A stretch of DNA of 64,000 bases from Ruegeria sp. HKCCD4315 (GTDB lineage: Bacteria; Pseudomonadota; Alphaproteobacteria; Rhodobacterales; Rhodobacteraceae), in assembly GCF_013112245.1 (NCBI RefSeq), contig NZ_WVRN01000001.1:62001-126000 (forward strand), in the 5' to 3' direction. The position numbers and the translations under genes were made by a program. The notes beneath the pieces were generated by a model. The model saw nothing but the letters and a program-made list of their open reading frames with translations, had not been told where the DNA came from and did not search any database. This document shows positions 50,872-60,489 of the stretch, one piece after another (the stretch's first letter is position 1; the number at the start of each line of letters is the position of its first letter).

Positions 50872-51831
50872 TCACCTCAGAGAACGGCAGCACCGAGCCC
50901 AGTACCACCGCCTTGGTGATTTTGCGAGCACGGTAGATACGGTGCGCGTCTTTCTACTCCTTGTGATCGCGATTGCGCCCAGCACTAAGGCACATGCAAA
51001 AGCCTGAGAAAAGGAGATGGCTTCGCCAAAGGCAAGACATCCCACTGCAAACATCGTGGGTAATTCGATGCTTCCGACGACCGCAGTTTGGGAAGCCCCA
51101 ATAACAGGTGAGCATATCGTGTAGATAAGCTGGGGCACGAAAGCGGTCACCAGACCAATACCAACAATGAAAAGCCAATCGGATTGTTCCCTTGGGAGAA
51201 GTTCTCCAACCTCAGCACCAAGGATGAGCGGTGCGAGGCCCAGTACAGACCCGAGAGAAACTGACGCGATACGTGCCAACGGCGTAATCCGTGACAACCT
51301 GTGGACCAGGACGCAAATTCCGAAGCCAAACCCAAATGGGGCGGCAAGGGATAGCAGCAGTTTTGGTAGGTGTTCCGCAGCCAATGACGCAGGCGAGCCA
51401 GCAATAACGGCTGCCACCACAATCAGACCAGCGGCCAACATGGCGCGTCGCGTGGGTGCATCGCCAAACACAGCCCAAGCAATAACTAAGGTGAACACCG
51501 GATAGGTCATGTAGAGCACACCTACTGTCGATGCGGGCAGCGTCTCCAGCGCCGTTACATATCCGATCCAGCCAAGCCCCATTACGGCTCCGGCGGAGAG
51601 ACCCCAAATGATCTCTCGCCATTCTTTTCGATGCACAATGAGAACAGGAAGCAGAAGAAGAGCCGCAACAATGTATCGGTAGAATGCGACCGCATAGGGT
51701 GCAACGCCCTGATCGGTCAGGCTGCGGCTGAAGTAGGGAACCAGCCCGAAACAGATTGAAGCAAAAAGAACACCAATAACCGCAAATGCGTAAGGTATGG
51801 GCGTTCGATTTCGCGCAGATGTCGTGGCCAT
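50872..51831 (-). CDS. EamA/DMT-superfamily transporter
   Basis: A 319-residue membrane protein with ten helices in two EamA repeats. The first repeat shows A-P-Y-A-V-A-F-Y-R-Y-I-V-A-A-L-L-L-L-P and Y-M-T-Y-P-V-F-T-L-V-I-A-W; the second has G-S-I-E-L-P-T-M-F-A-V-G and A-C-A-L-V-L-G-A-I-A. Family members export metabolites or amino acids. The substrate is not readable. The gene is divergent from the phospholipase-D-like gene. Confidence 0.85.
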   Translation of the reverse strand: MATTSARNRTPIPYAFAVIGVLFASICFGLVPYFSRSLTDQGVAPYAVAFYRYIVAALLLLPVLIVHRKEWREIIWGLSAGAVMGLGWIGYVTALETLPASTVGVLYMTYPVFTLVIAWAVFGDAPTRRAMLAAGLIVVAAVIAGSPASLAAEHLPKLLLSLAAPFGFGFGICVLVHRLSRITPLARIASVSLGSVLGLAPLILGAEVGELLPREQSDWLFIVGIGLVTAFVPQLIYTICSPVIGASQTAVVGSIELPTMFAVGCLAFGEAISFSQAFACALVLGAIAITRSRKTRTVSTVLAKSPRRWYWARCCRSLR

Positions 51832-52061
51832 AACCTGGAGCTATCACGCATTTGCATCTTCGTCTTTAGAGATTCTACGAATGACTGCTTTGTCCGCATT
51901 GCAATCATTGAGCGGAATTGAGCGAACGTCTGCCTTGAGCCCAAAGCGAACAAACTTTGGTGCTCAGTCTATTGCTCCGATCCAAACTCTTGAAAAACAA
52001 TCTGTGGATAGGCCAATCTCAGCTGCAAGGATAATCCGAAGCGCCATTTATGGAACCCTGA

Positions 52062-53603
52062 ATGCGGCTAATCAGAATATGTTTGATTTTGGTGGCGATG
52101 ATGGCCGTGGCCATAGCCGGGTTAAAGTGGACCTTTCCACTTCCTGATGAAAATTTTTCTGAGCCAACGTTTAAGCAAGATGCCGATTGGGACGGGCCAC
52201 TTGGTGCAACAATTAAAAATGCACTTGAACGTAACCCTGGGCTCGACGGTGTAAGGCCTTTGGGCAATGGACGCGCAGCTTTTGCGGCCCGAGCGATCCT
52301 CGCGAGAGAAGCAACATCCTCAATCGATGCTCAGTACTACATCTGGCAAGATGACGTTACCGGCCTGATGCTTCTGGAAGAGCTTAGGGCAGCAGCAGAA
52401 CGCGGCGTGCGCGTCAGATTGCTGGTCGACGATAACGGCATTTCCGGGTTGGATGGTTTTCTTGCCGAACTGGACGCCTTGCCACATGCAAATGTACGCA
52501 TTTTCAATCCGTTCACTTTGAGGAACCCAAAACTTCTGTCCTATGCATTTGACTTTGGTCGCCTGAACCGGCGGATGCACAACAAGTCAATGACTGTTGA
52601 CGGGGTCGCCACGATAGTTGGGGGACGCAACATTGGTGACATCTATTTCGATTACGGGGCGGGAACGCACTACCTAGATGTAGACGCGATAGCCATCGGC
52701 CCGATTGTGGATGAGGTATCGCAATCCTTCGACGCATATTGGAACAGTGCCTCCTCGTACGACGCCGAGCTCTTTTTGGCACCTCATGTGGAGCAAAGTC
52801 TGAAAGCAAAGGCAGACGCCGCGCGCCAGACTGCGGTTGGCGCAGGTTATCAAAGGGCAATTCAGGATAATGAACTGGCCGACCGGATAGCGGCACATGA
52901 TCTGAAGTTCGAGTGGAGCGAAGTCACGCTTTTTGTCGACGACCCGTCAAAAGGGTTGGGCGAAGTCGAAAGAGAAGACCTGATTGTCGAACAACTTATC
53001 GAGTTCGCCAAAACCTCTCAAATCTCATTGGACTTGGTCTCTGCGTATTTCATTCCGGGGGAACGAGGGGCGGAGGTTCTGGAAGGGTTGGCAAAGTCCG
53101 GAGTGAAGGTCCGCGTCTTAACCAATTCACTGGATGCCACGGATGTAATGCCCGTTCATGCGGCCTATATGCGTTACAGGGAAGACTTGCTCAACAGTGG
53201 TGTAGAACTACTTGAGCTTCGAGCTTTGCGGCGTGAGCATCGCGAGCGCAGCCTGCCCGAGATGCTGGCTGGATCGGCGTCCGGGCTACACGCAAAAGTC
53301 TTTGGATCGGATGGAGAACGGATCTTTATAGGCTCTTACAACCTCGACCCCAGGTCCGCGCGGCTGAATACAGAAATGGGTCTTATGATCGAAAGCCCAA
53401 CTATAACTAAGGCGCTTGCGGAGCAATTGAACCGGCCTGAGTTTTCTTATCGCGTCGAACTTAACGACAGCGGCGAGATGATCTGGCTGCAAGTAGAGCA
53501 GGATGGGACAGTCACCATTCATACCGCGGATCCAGAAACCAACAATTTACAGCGTGCCCTGACGGCCGTGGTCAGGTGGCTGCCGGTCGAATGGATGCTC
53601 TAG
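52062..53603 (+). CDS. Phospholipase D-family protein (cardiolipin synthase-like)
   Basis: A 513-residue protein with an N-terminal membrane anchor or signal (4-20). Two HKD motifs are intact: H173-N-K175-S-M-T-V-D180 and the second G-L-H-A-K-V-F-G-S-D followed by F-I-G-S-Y-N-L-D-P-R-S-A. This is the layout of periplasm-facing PLD proteins such as ClsC-like enzymes. It may make or remodel phospholipids, but other phosphodiesters are possible. Both halves are present and length is normal. Confidence 0.85.
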   Translation: MRLIRICLILVAMMAVAIAGLKWTFPLPDENFSEPTFKQDADWDGPLGATIKNALERNPGLDGVRPLGNGRAAFAARAILAREATSSIDAQYYIWQDDVTGLMLLEELRAAAERGVRVRLLVDDNGISGLDGFLAELDALPHANVRIFNPFTLRNPKLLSYAFDFGRLNRRMHNKSMTVDGVATIVGGRNIGDIYFDYGAGTHYLDVDAIAIGPIVDEVSQSFDAYWNSASSYDAELFLAPHVEQSLKAKADAARQTAVGAGYQRAIQDNELADRIAAHDLKFEWSEVTLFVDDPSKGLGEVEREDLIVEQLIEFAKTSQISLDLVSAYFIPGERGAEVLEGLAKSGVKVRVLTNSLDATDVMPVHAAYMRYREDLLNSGVELLELRALRREHRERSLPEMLAGSASGLHAKVFGSDGERIFIGSYNLDPRSARLNTEMGLMIESPTITKALAEQLNRPEFSYRVELNDSGEMIWLQVEQDGTVTIHTADPETNNLQRALTAVVRWLPVEWML

Positions 53604-53662
53604 TCACCAAACGACCGACAATCCATTGACCTGCGGCCAGAGATGCCAGTGCTTGATCCGAC

Positions 53663-55003
53663 TTACAGAGAAGTCACAATGGCCCTAGCGTAGGCTTCCA
53701 TGTCGATACTGGCACCTCCGGTTGCGTACCAAACCATGACGGCATCTTTTCCTGGCGAGACATAAATTCCTTGGCCATTCATCCCACTTTTGTAGAAATC
53801 GCCATCGGCAAAAACGGCATCCCATTGGTATGCGTTTGCCATCGGTTGTTCACGGAATGCGTCAGAAAGGTGTGGGCCAAGTGTTCCCTTCATGTAGTTT
53901 TCGGCGACACCCGCTGTTTGGATCGTGTCGTTCATCTTTTCAGATACAACGCGGTCTGACGCTGTCTTGTCCCAGCTTGGCGTGTAGAGCAGACCAATCT
54001 TTGCCATGTCGATCAATCGGCTGCTGATCAGGCCGTGTATTATGCCGTTTCCTTGAGGTGACAACGCCAGGGTGGCATCGCCAGTCATTCCAGCTTTGCT
54101 CCAGACCCGCTCCGTGATCGCTTCACCAAGTCGCTGGTTCGTAACGGCTTCAATGACAAGACCAAGCATTTGTGTGTTTGCAGAGGAGTATTCGAAAGCC
54201 TCAGCCGGTTCCCGCAGTTTGGGTATAGCAAACAGGGCGTCGTTATGAGTTTGCAGAACGCCTTCTTCGTTCGGAACACCAACCTCAGCCCTGACAAAGC
54301 GCCCATATGGTGTATCGCCTCTGCGTGAGAGGGGGTTCTCTTCCAGATCTAAACCAGACTGCATGTTCAGGACGTCGATGACCTTTATGTTCTCCCAAGC
54401 TGTTCCCTTGGTGCCATCTACAAAATCGCCAACAGTTTTCTGAACGTCGATTTTACCCTCATCTTCCAATTGACCGATCAGCAAGCTCGAGAGAATCTTT
54501 GCATTGGACATCCAAACGTGGTTGTCCGTCCGGCGCATTCCTGGGTAGGCCTCGTAAGCTATTTCGCCGTTGTGAAGAACCATAACGCCCTGCACTGTGG
54601 AATCGTCGGCATTAATCATCTCGTCGAGCGAGACAGCATTGCCGTCAGCGCCCGGGACGCTCGTCGTGCCTATGGCATCGTTAAGGTTTGTCGCAAGCAT
54701 CGCGACGGCCCCATCGCGGCGAATAACCGAACTCGGCAGGAACTCGGCGAGGTTCATGTATGAAAACGCCCCGGCTTCGGTGATGTCGAGAAACTTCTGC
54801 AAATTCCATTCAGAACTCAGGTCGTAGGCTTGCTCGGCTGTGTAACCATTTCGCAGATTACGGATGGAAAAGTCTTCTCGCGGCGTCGCGTATGGGTCGT
54901 CTTCAGCATGTGCAGGAGATGTTCCAAGGCTTTGCATAATCAAACCTCCAATAAGCGCAAAAACTGGAAAATTGGACTTTGAAAGTAATGAAGTGTTTGG
55001 CAT
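53663..55003 (-). CDS. Exported serine hydrolase (beta-lactamase/DD-peptidase family)
   Basis: A 446-residue protein with a signal peptide (about 1-33, ending A-H-A). The class C-like S-x-x-K motif is S166-N-A-K169. The second motif region reads E-Y-S-S-A-N-T-Q near 272, so the usual Y-S-N is Y-S-S. D-V-L-N-M-Q-S-G-L-D and the C-terminal N-G-Q-G-I-Y-V-S-P support the 6-aminohexanoate-dimer-hydrolase/esterase EstB branch more than a true beta-lactamase. The ATG at 55003 has GGAGCG upstream. Confidence 0.83.
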   Translation of the reverse strand: MPNTSLLSKSNFPVFALIGGLIMQSLGTSPAHAEDDPYATPREDFSIRNLRNGYTAEQAYDLSSEWNLQKFLDITEAGAFSYMNLAEFLPSSVIRRDGAVAMLATNLNDAIGTTSVPGADGNAVSLDEMINADDSTVQGVMVLHNGEIAYEAYPGMRRTDNHVWMSNAKILSSLLIGQLEDEGKIDVQKTVGDFVDGTKGTAWENIKVIDVLNMQSGLDLEENPLSRRGDTPYGRFVRAEVGVPNEEGVLQTHNDALFAIPKLREPAEAFEYSSANTQMLGLVIEAVTNQRLGEAITERVWSKAGMTGDATLALSPQGNGIIHGLISSRLIDMAKIGLLYTPSWDKTASDRVVSEKMNDTIQTAGVAENYMKGTLGPHLSDAFREQPMANAYQWDAVFADGDFYKSGMNGQGIYVSPGKDAVMVWYATGGASIDMEAYARAIVTSL

Positions 55004-55366
55004 GGCAGTATCGCTCCAAATGAGTTGCAACTGAAGTACGGCCGCGGACGGCTTATCAAAATCTGATTTTCAAAGAACTGAACACCGTAGTTTTGCCCGG
55101 CAAAGCATAGTCCGATTTATCGGGAATTCGACAATTAATGCCGTTCTCCGTTGCCTGGTGAAATATACACTTTGTTCGCATTACAGTCATTCTGTGAATT
55201 TGGGCGAACGTCTGCCACGAGACTACAGCGGGCAACGTAAGTCGCCTTCAAGTTTATGTTGCTCAGTCAGTATTGAGTGATTGACGGCTTAGGTTGACAC
55301 ATCACAGACCGGCCTGCTCTGATCGAAGCAATTTATTCATGTCCGTAATCCCATTCGGAGGCATCA
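55004..55366. other. Divergent intergenic region
   Basis: No gene is supported. Around 55177-55215 lies CATTACAGTCATTCTGTGAA with GCGAACGTCTGCC, similar to 51895-51935, another fragment of the dispersed roseobacter-type repeat. Promoters for the serine hydrolase and the amidohydrolase must lie here. Confidence 0.4.
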
Positions 55367-57328
55367 ATGAAGTTCTTTAAGTCTCTCACAGTATTCGTTT
55401 TCGCATTCATGCCGCTTCATAGCGCTGCACAGTCCCCCTCATTGCAAGACGCCTTCGACCGTTTTCCTGAGTTTCCCGGCACAACTGTCTACGTCGGTGG
55501 AGAAGTTCTCACAATGAACCCGGACGCCCCGTTGGCCGAGGCAGTGGCTGTCAGAAACGGTCGAATTACTGACGTCGGAACCCTGGAGGAAATCGAGGGC
55601 CGCCTACCTGAAGGTAGCTATGCAATTGAGCGCAGTTTTGAAGACAAAGTCATTGTGCCTGGGTTCATTGAACAGCATTTACACCCGCTTCTGGGCGCGC
55701 TTGCGATGATGTCGGATGCCATCATTTCCATTGAGGACTGGCAATCGCCGGCCGGATTTGCGCCTCTTGCCAATAGCGAAGAGGAATTTCGCGCGCGCCT
55801 GTCCGAGGTAATCAACACATATGATCCCAGCAGCGGGCGGCCGTTGATGGTCTGGGGGTATCATGCGTCATGGCATGGCGACATGAGTCGCGCGATTTTG
55901 GACGAACTAGCCCCCGACATTCCGCTGGCTGTATGGCAACGCTCCACCCACGAGATGTACTTCAACTCCGTGGCCCTCGAACAACTGGAAATCACCGAAG
56001 AATACATTGCCAGCTGGTCGAGCGAGTTGGCTAGGTCTCAAGCCAACCTTGAACAAGGCCTCTTCCTTGAAGCCGCATTCTGGGAGCATGTGTTCTTTGA
56101 GAAGTTTGCTCCGGCCTATGCGTCTATCGACAGGGTCATGGAGGCGCTGGAGTTCACAGAGGACTATTATCATCGCAGCGGGATCACGACCCTTGCAGAG
56201 CCTGCTGGCCCTGTGGATCAGAACGCCCAAGCACTCGTAGCAGAAGCGTTCGGGCCAGACGACACACCTTTCAACTTTTACTTTATTCCGGACGGTCGGA
56301 CGCTTGGCGGTTTGTTTCTGAACACAGAGGGCCCCGAAAAAGTACTAGCCGAAACCGAAGCCATGCTGGCGTGGAGCGAAGGCCGAACCCAGTTCCTACC
56401 TAAGCAGGTCAAGCTGCTGTTGGATGGAGCGATCTTCAGTGAATTAATGATCATGCGCGACGGCTACCTGGACGGGCATGAAGGTCAATGGATTATGACG
56501 CCCGATTTCTTCAAACAGGTTTTCGACCTTTATTGGGACGCAGGCTTTCAGGTCCATGTTCACAATCTGGGAGACGGCGGCCTAGACATTCTTCTGGATG
56601 CCCTCGAAGCAGCCATGCAGCGCAATCCGCGATATGACCATCGCACCGTCGTCGTGCACTTTGGCTACGCTCAACCTGATCAGATCGCACGCATTAAACG
56701 TCTTGGCGCGATTGTCAGCGGCAATTCCGTTTATACGCCGACGCTCGCAGATCGCTATGCCGCAGGCAGCGTCGGTAGCGAGCGTACAGAGCGCATGGTG
56801 CCTTTAGGCGATGCCATTCGAGCAGGTATCCCCTTCTCGATGCACTCGGACATGCCGATGGCTCCTGCGGAGCCGTTGAAATACATGTGGGCTGCTGTCA
56901 ATCGGATATCCACGAGCGGTCGCGTCGTCGGTCCGGACCAGCGCATCAGTGCCGAAGACGCTTTGGAAGGTATCACCATCGGCGCAGCCTATTCCCTGCA
57001 ATTGGAGGATGAGATCGGTTCCATTGAGCCCGGCAAACTAGCCAACTTCACAATCCTCGAGGAAAACCCGCTAACTGTGGATCCTTTGAAGCTGGCCGAT
57101 ATCAAAGTGTGGGGCACTGTGCTTGAAGGCCGTCTTCAGCCCGCTCCTCCCGCAGCAGATGCAGACCTTGACGAAGCCGATTCAAGCCAACGCATCAATA
57201 ATCCGGAACGTGTACTGATGGCGTCACTACGCCACGCACGCAGTAAGGCCCACTACCACGATCACTCGCAAACGACGCGGTCTAACATCTATGATCCACT
57301 TGGAGTTTCGACCTTCGATTCTCGTTGA
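55367..57328 (+). CDS. Exported amidohydrolase family 3 (YtcJ-like) protein
   Basis: A 653-residue metal-dependent hydrolase with a signal peptide (1 to about 22). Composite-domain strands come first, then P-G-F-I-E-Q-H104-L-H106-P with the metal pair. V-H-N-L-G-D-G-G-L-D, V-H-F-G-Y-A-Q-P and S-M-H-S-D-M-P-M supply further ligands, and P-G-K-L-A-N-F marks the closing composite domain. A His-rich tail (H-A-R-S-K-A-H-Y-H-D-H) extends past the usual end. The substrate is probably an N-acyl or cyclic amide. Confidence 0.85.
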   Translation: MKFFKSLTVFVFAFMPLHSAAQSPSLQDAFDRFPEFPGTTVYVGGEVLTMNPDAPLAEAVAVRNGRITDVGTLEEIEGRLPEGSYAIERSFEDKVIVPGFIEQHLHPLLGALAMMSDAIISIEDWQSPAGFAPLANSEEEFRARLSEVINTYDPSSGRPLMVWGYHASWHGDMSRAILDELAPDIPLAVWQRSTHEMYFNSVALEQLEITEEYIASWSSELARSQANLEQGLFLEAAFWEHVFFEKFAPAYASIDRVMEALEFTEDYYHRSGITTLAEPAGPVDQNAQALVAEAFGPDDTPFNFYFIPDGRTLGGLFLNTEGPEKVLAETEAMLAWSEGRTQFLPKQVKLLLDGAIFSELMIMRDGYLDGHEGQWIMTPDFFKQVFDLYWDAGFQVHVHNLGDGGLDILLDALEAAMQRNPRYDHRTVVVHFGYAQPDQIARIKRLGAIVSGNSVYTPTLADRYAAGSVGSERTERMVPLGDAIRAGIPFSMHSDMPMAPAEPLKYMWAAVNRISTSGRVVGPDQRISAEDALEGITIGAAYSLQLEDEIGSIEPGKLANFTILEENPLTVDPLKLADIKVWGTVLEGRLQPAPPAADADLDEADSSQRINNPERVLMASLRHARSKAHYHDHSQTTRSNIYDPLGVSTFDSR

Positions 57329-57383
57329 TCGTCGGTAGAACAAGTCGGACGATTGTCCCAGCTCGCTCCGATAGGCGCAGTGC

Positions 57384-58070
57384 TTATTCTGTTTTTTTGC
57401 GCAGGCGCAGAACCGTCACATCCGATGCGTTCCTGAGCGCCAGGTTTGTTCCGTTTGTCACGTAGCCCACTGCCGCGGACAAGGCTTTGATCGTATCTGC
57501 CTCAAGCTTTTCCCGCTCCTCAGGGCACGCCATCTTCGTTCCTGCGAAGTTGTCCAGCATGCTGAACTTACCATTGGCTGCGTCAAGGGTTCCTGTAAAC
57601 CGGTTACACCCACCGTACAGGCCAAACTGGCCATCTTGTTCAACTGTCAATGAAGGAGGGTTCTCAGCAATGAGCATACGCCCTGCGATCTCGTAAATTT
57701 CCCAAGCGGTATCGTAGATCGATTGGTCTGGGTCGTTGCCCGCGGCTCTCCTGGGCATCATCTCTAAAACGAGTTCAGCAGAATCTGGTTCGCCACGGGT
57801 CAGCACAGGTGTCGCTGTCGTTGAACGAAACATCACGTGATCGTCGGAAATGATCCTGGCAGCCACTGTGTAGTTATGGCGCTCATCGATGAGATCTGTG
57901 TCGAAGGCAATTTCAACTGTTCTGGGGACACCCGCAAGTTTGAACCTCTGGGAAGACAGCCGAACCGAAGGTGTATCTGCACGCGAAGTATCCAGGAGTT
58001 CAACTTCCAATACGGCATGAGGTGGAAGAGCGATCCGCTCCCGGTAGGTCACAGTGGTTTTCACATGCAT
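57384..58070 (-). CDS. YbaY/META-domain protein with a disrupted 5' end
   Basis: The 228 residues from the ATG at 58070 contain a YbaY-like beta domain (about 1-105: R-I-A-L-P-P-H-A-V-L-E-V-E-L) and a META (HslJ-like) domain (L-Y-G-G-C-N-R-F-T-G, A-G-T-K-M-A-C-P). Upstream the same frame stays open for 39 more codons back to the stop of the DUF302 gene. It reads like a signal peptide (F-V-V-R-F-G-L-G-A-A-V-L-H-S-I-A-S-S-G) but has no ATG, GTG or TTG. The duplicated module ends there, so its insertion seems to have removed the original start. The protein may now be made without export, from CTG, or not at all. Confidence 0.68.
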   Translation of the reverse strand: MHVKTTVTYRERIALPPHAVLEVELLDTSRADTPSVRLSSQRFKLAGVPRTVEIAFDTDLIDERHNYTVAARIISDDHVMFRSTTATPVLTRGEPDSAELVLEMMPRRAAGNDPDQSIYDTAWEIYEIAGRMLIAENPPSLTVEQDGQFGLYGGCNRFTGTLDAANGKFSMLDNFAGTKMACPEEREKLEADTIKALSAAVGYVTNGTNLALRNASDVTVLRLRKKTE

Positions 58071-58187
58071 TGTCTCAGCGACTCCAGACGAAGCGATAGA
58101 GTGCAGAACAGCTGCTCCGAGCCCAAAGCGGACGACGAAAAGATGGCCAATCGATAATTGGTATCTATTGCGTTTTCCAAACAGCGG

Positions 58188-59045
58188 CTACTCAATTGCC
58201 GTGCGAAATGTTGCGGTCAGCCGTTTGTTCAAACCGTGATGGGGTTCGGCTGAAGAACCGTAGTGCAACTCCGCCAAAGCAGCGATGTCATTGAAAATGA
58301 CTACCGAGCCACCTTCTTCATGCGCGTAAACCAATAGTTTTTGACAAAAGGCATCCAAACCAATTGCCGGAAACCCCGCCATTGCTACGCCACCGGGCGC
58401 GGGGCCTCCGAACAGCAAGAGAACCGTATCCGGCAGCTCCACCCCTAGTAGGGACGCTTCGGTCGCAAAATCAATCTCCCCAAACCAGACCGTATCGTTC
58501 TGCTCCATCACGGTCGCCCTGAGACGTTTCACTGCCTCTGTTACGCTGAGCTGAGATCGCAGTTCGATGATGCCATAGTTAGTATTCAATCCGTTGGTCG
58601 GCGCTGGTGCTGCATCTGAGTCCTTAAGAACTTCGAGCAACTTGCTCTGAAACGAATTCAACGCCTGGGTGTTATTCAGATCATGCCGAACTTTGATAAA
58701 CTGAGAGTCTGTGTAGACGATCTGCGGGCGACCATCCTGATCGAATGAAAGAACGCGAAACGGAAGGTCCAGACCTGCTCGTACGTTCTCTTCCAGTACA
58801 GGTGTGTTTATCTCCGGATCAGAGAAAATGAGTACACGAGACGCTGGCATTTCTACGCCTTCGGCTTTGGCCAGACGCGAATGATCTATCGATGCGATTG
58901 GAGTAGCTCCCGCTTCGTCAACGGCAGTCTCTAGCTCTAAGAGGTTGTCGTCCACCGCGGTCTGGACAGATGACGATTGTGCCAGAGCGGATGTCGAAAC
59001 TGTTATAGTTGCAATCATCGAGAAAACAAAGCCTAACCTCACCAT
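58188..59045 (-). CDS. Exported protein with two DUF302 domains (copy B)
   Basis: A 285-residue paralogue of 9369-10226, with the same length, signal peptide (ends A-L-A-Q) and domain layout. The sequence is very close in the first DUF302 domain (I-A-S-I-D-H-S-R-L-A-K, R-V-L-I-F-S-D-P) and less so between the domains. The ATG at 59045 overlaps the DUF4345 3' end by 7 bases, tighter than in copy A. The DNA similarity to copy A stops about 20 bases past its stop codon. Confidence 0.8.
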   Translation of the reverse strand: MVRLGFVFSMIATITVSTSALAQSSSVQTAVDDNLLELETAVDEAGATPIASIDHSRLAKAEGVEMPASRVLIFSDPEINTPVLEENVRAGLDLPFRVLSFDQDGRPQIVYTDSQFIKVRHDLNNTQALNSFQSKLLEVLKDSDAAPAPTNGLNTNYGIIELRSQLSVTEAVKRLRATVMEQNDTVWFGEIDFATEASLLGVELPDTVLLLFGGPAPGGVAMAGFPAIGLDAFCQKLLVYAHEEGGSVVIFNDIAALAELHYGSSAEPHHGLNKRLTATFRTAIE

Positions 59046-59437
59046 TTTACCACTTCCGTTTTTATCGTACTTTTTTTCAGGGAAACCGCGGCCAGAGCCG
59101 CAAAAGCTATCTCGGCCGCTAGGTAAAACAGAAGTAGCCCGTTCGGAACTCCATCGATAAGAATGCTTAGTATGCGTCCAACGGCCAGTCCCGACATAAA
59201 TAAAAAAAGAACCCACAGCGCGGGACGTTGTAATTCTGGTTTCGAAGCGGCCGCCAACCAAAACAACGCGTTTGCCAGGTAAAGACCCATAATTGCTCGG
59301 AACACGTGGGTTTGGTTCGTCCCTTCCACCGGAAATCCTAGCAAAACTGGGATCGAACTGCCGGGCATCAGGCCATATGATAACGCAATTGGCACGAGGC
59401 CGACGGCAGCAAGCAGAAGGACTAGTCTAGCACTCAT
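59039..59437 (-). CDS. DUF4345-family membrane protein (copy B)
   Basis: A 132-residue four-helix protein. The membrane core is nearly identical to the protein at 10243-10617 (G-L-M-P-G-x-S-I-P-V-L-L-G-F-P-V-E-G), with changes in the loop K-P-E-L-Q-R-P and a longer tail ending T-E-V-V-K-W. The ATG at 59437 matches the copy A start. Function unknown. Confidence 0.8.
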   Translation of the reverse strand: MSARLVLLLAAVGLVPIALSYGLMPGSSIPVLLGFPVEGTNQTHVFRAIMGLYLANALFWLAAASKPELQRPALWVLFLFMSGLAVGRILSILIDGVPNGLLLFYLAAEIAFAALAAVSLKKSTIKTEVVKW

Positions 59438-59493
59438 GGGGGACTCCTTCTCGTAGAGGTTTCGCTTTTTTCGCAAATCCTAATCGGTTTTTG

Positions 59494-59522
59494 GGGCATC
59501 CGGTGATCCGAGACGGATGCCC
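59494..59522. promoter_or_regulatory. Inverted repeat upstream of the DUF4345-DUF302 operon (copy B)
   Basis: GGGCATCCG and CGGATGCCC arms with an 11-base spacer, conserved with 10675-10703. Arm conservation while spacer bases differ supports a functional palindrome or hairpin. Confidence 0.45.
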
Positions 59523-59619
59523 ACGCTGCGCTCTGAAAGGCGTATACGACAGGCCAAGTCGAGTTTTCTGAAGAGCAAGCCGGTGCTGCGCAGCCGATTT
59601 CGGCTACGCGACAGACTAC

Positions 59620-59919
59620 TCACAGTGCGCCTTCGTCGCCCAGAAACTCGATACCAGCTGTCGCGCCATCAGTGTAAGCAATGCAATTCCAAGGAGCACG
59701 ATCCTCACCAACACCGACAGTGACTTGTGTTCCCGCCTCGCTAAACGCGGATGAGAGAACCACGACTTGTGAATTGTTTGTTGTGCTTGCTACATCTCGC
59801 AAACACGCCTGCTGAGCCGGCGTGAGCTCGGCGGACGCACTGGATGTACCCGTGTCGTCACAGGCCGCTAGCAGTGTGAAACAAGTTGCGCCCGCAATCA
59901 TCACCATCTTGTTGGTCAT
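59620..59919 (-). CDS. Small lipoprotein with W-x-C-I-A-Y-x-D-G domain (copy 2)
   Basis: Encodes the same 99 residues as 20776-21075: lipobox L-A-A-C, then A-C-L-R-D-V and W-N-C-I-A-Y-T-D-G. The few DNA differences lie in the last codons and beyond, outside the identical tract. Here it is placed upstream of the DUF4345-DUF302 pair in the same direction, whereas copy 1 heads a run of other envelope genes. Confidence 0.75.
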   Translation of the reverse strand: MTNKMVMIAGATCFTLLAACDDTGTSSASAELTPAQQACLRDVASTTNNSQVVVLSSAFSEAGTQVTVGVGEDRAPWNCIAYTDGATAGIEFLGDEGAL

Positions 59920-60489
59920 TTTCTTCTCCCTCTGAGTCTGTTGAAATTAACGAAATTGGATACGCTTGTTTGAGGCTCTCGCGTTTGGGCACCGACAGAA
60001 CACACAACGTTCCTGTGACGACCTTTCCCAAAACTTGCCAAGGGAGGCTTGGCGGGCAGATCACTATTACGTTGACTGCCAAGACCTCCAACAACGTGGG
60101 ATGGCCGAATGAAATCACTGGCAAAAGCTAGAGCAAACTCTGGAAAGAGGGCGAGTACGTTAAGTCTAAGCATCGCGCTCTCCCAAAGACTGATCCGTGT
60201 AAAGTGCCTTCCGGCTGCCAGCACTCACTCCAGCGACCGGAAGGGCTCGGCAAAGCGAGCAGCAACGACAACAACGGAGGTAAAATGAAAGTTGCGTCGA
60301 ATTCGCATGTTTGAATCTAATTTTTAATAAATCAATATTTTTTCCGCGCGTAAACTTCGCTACCTTTTCATAGGATAGTTTTTTGGCGTTCAAACACAAA
60401 AGGAAGGTGGGAAAACCCGGAAGGGCAAGTTTGTTCTTTTAGGTAGCGAGGCGTTCTGAGGCCACACAGAAACTTAGAAAGGGTTGAAA

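Noticed and set aside
53663..55003. Serine hydrolase as a resistance beta-lactamase
   Set aside because: The second motif is Y-S-S rather than Y-S-N, and the protein has an added N-terminal region typical of esterase or amide-hydrolase relatives. No resistance context is seen.
58188..58190. TAG between the DUF302 and META frames as a programmed readthrough or recoding stop
   Set aside because: The frames match by chance at a recombination junction, and in copy A the DUF302 gene ends at the same stop with unrelated sequence after it. Kept only as a remark in the META finding.
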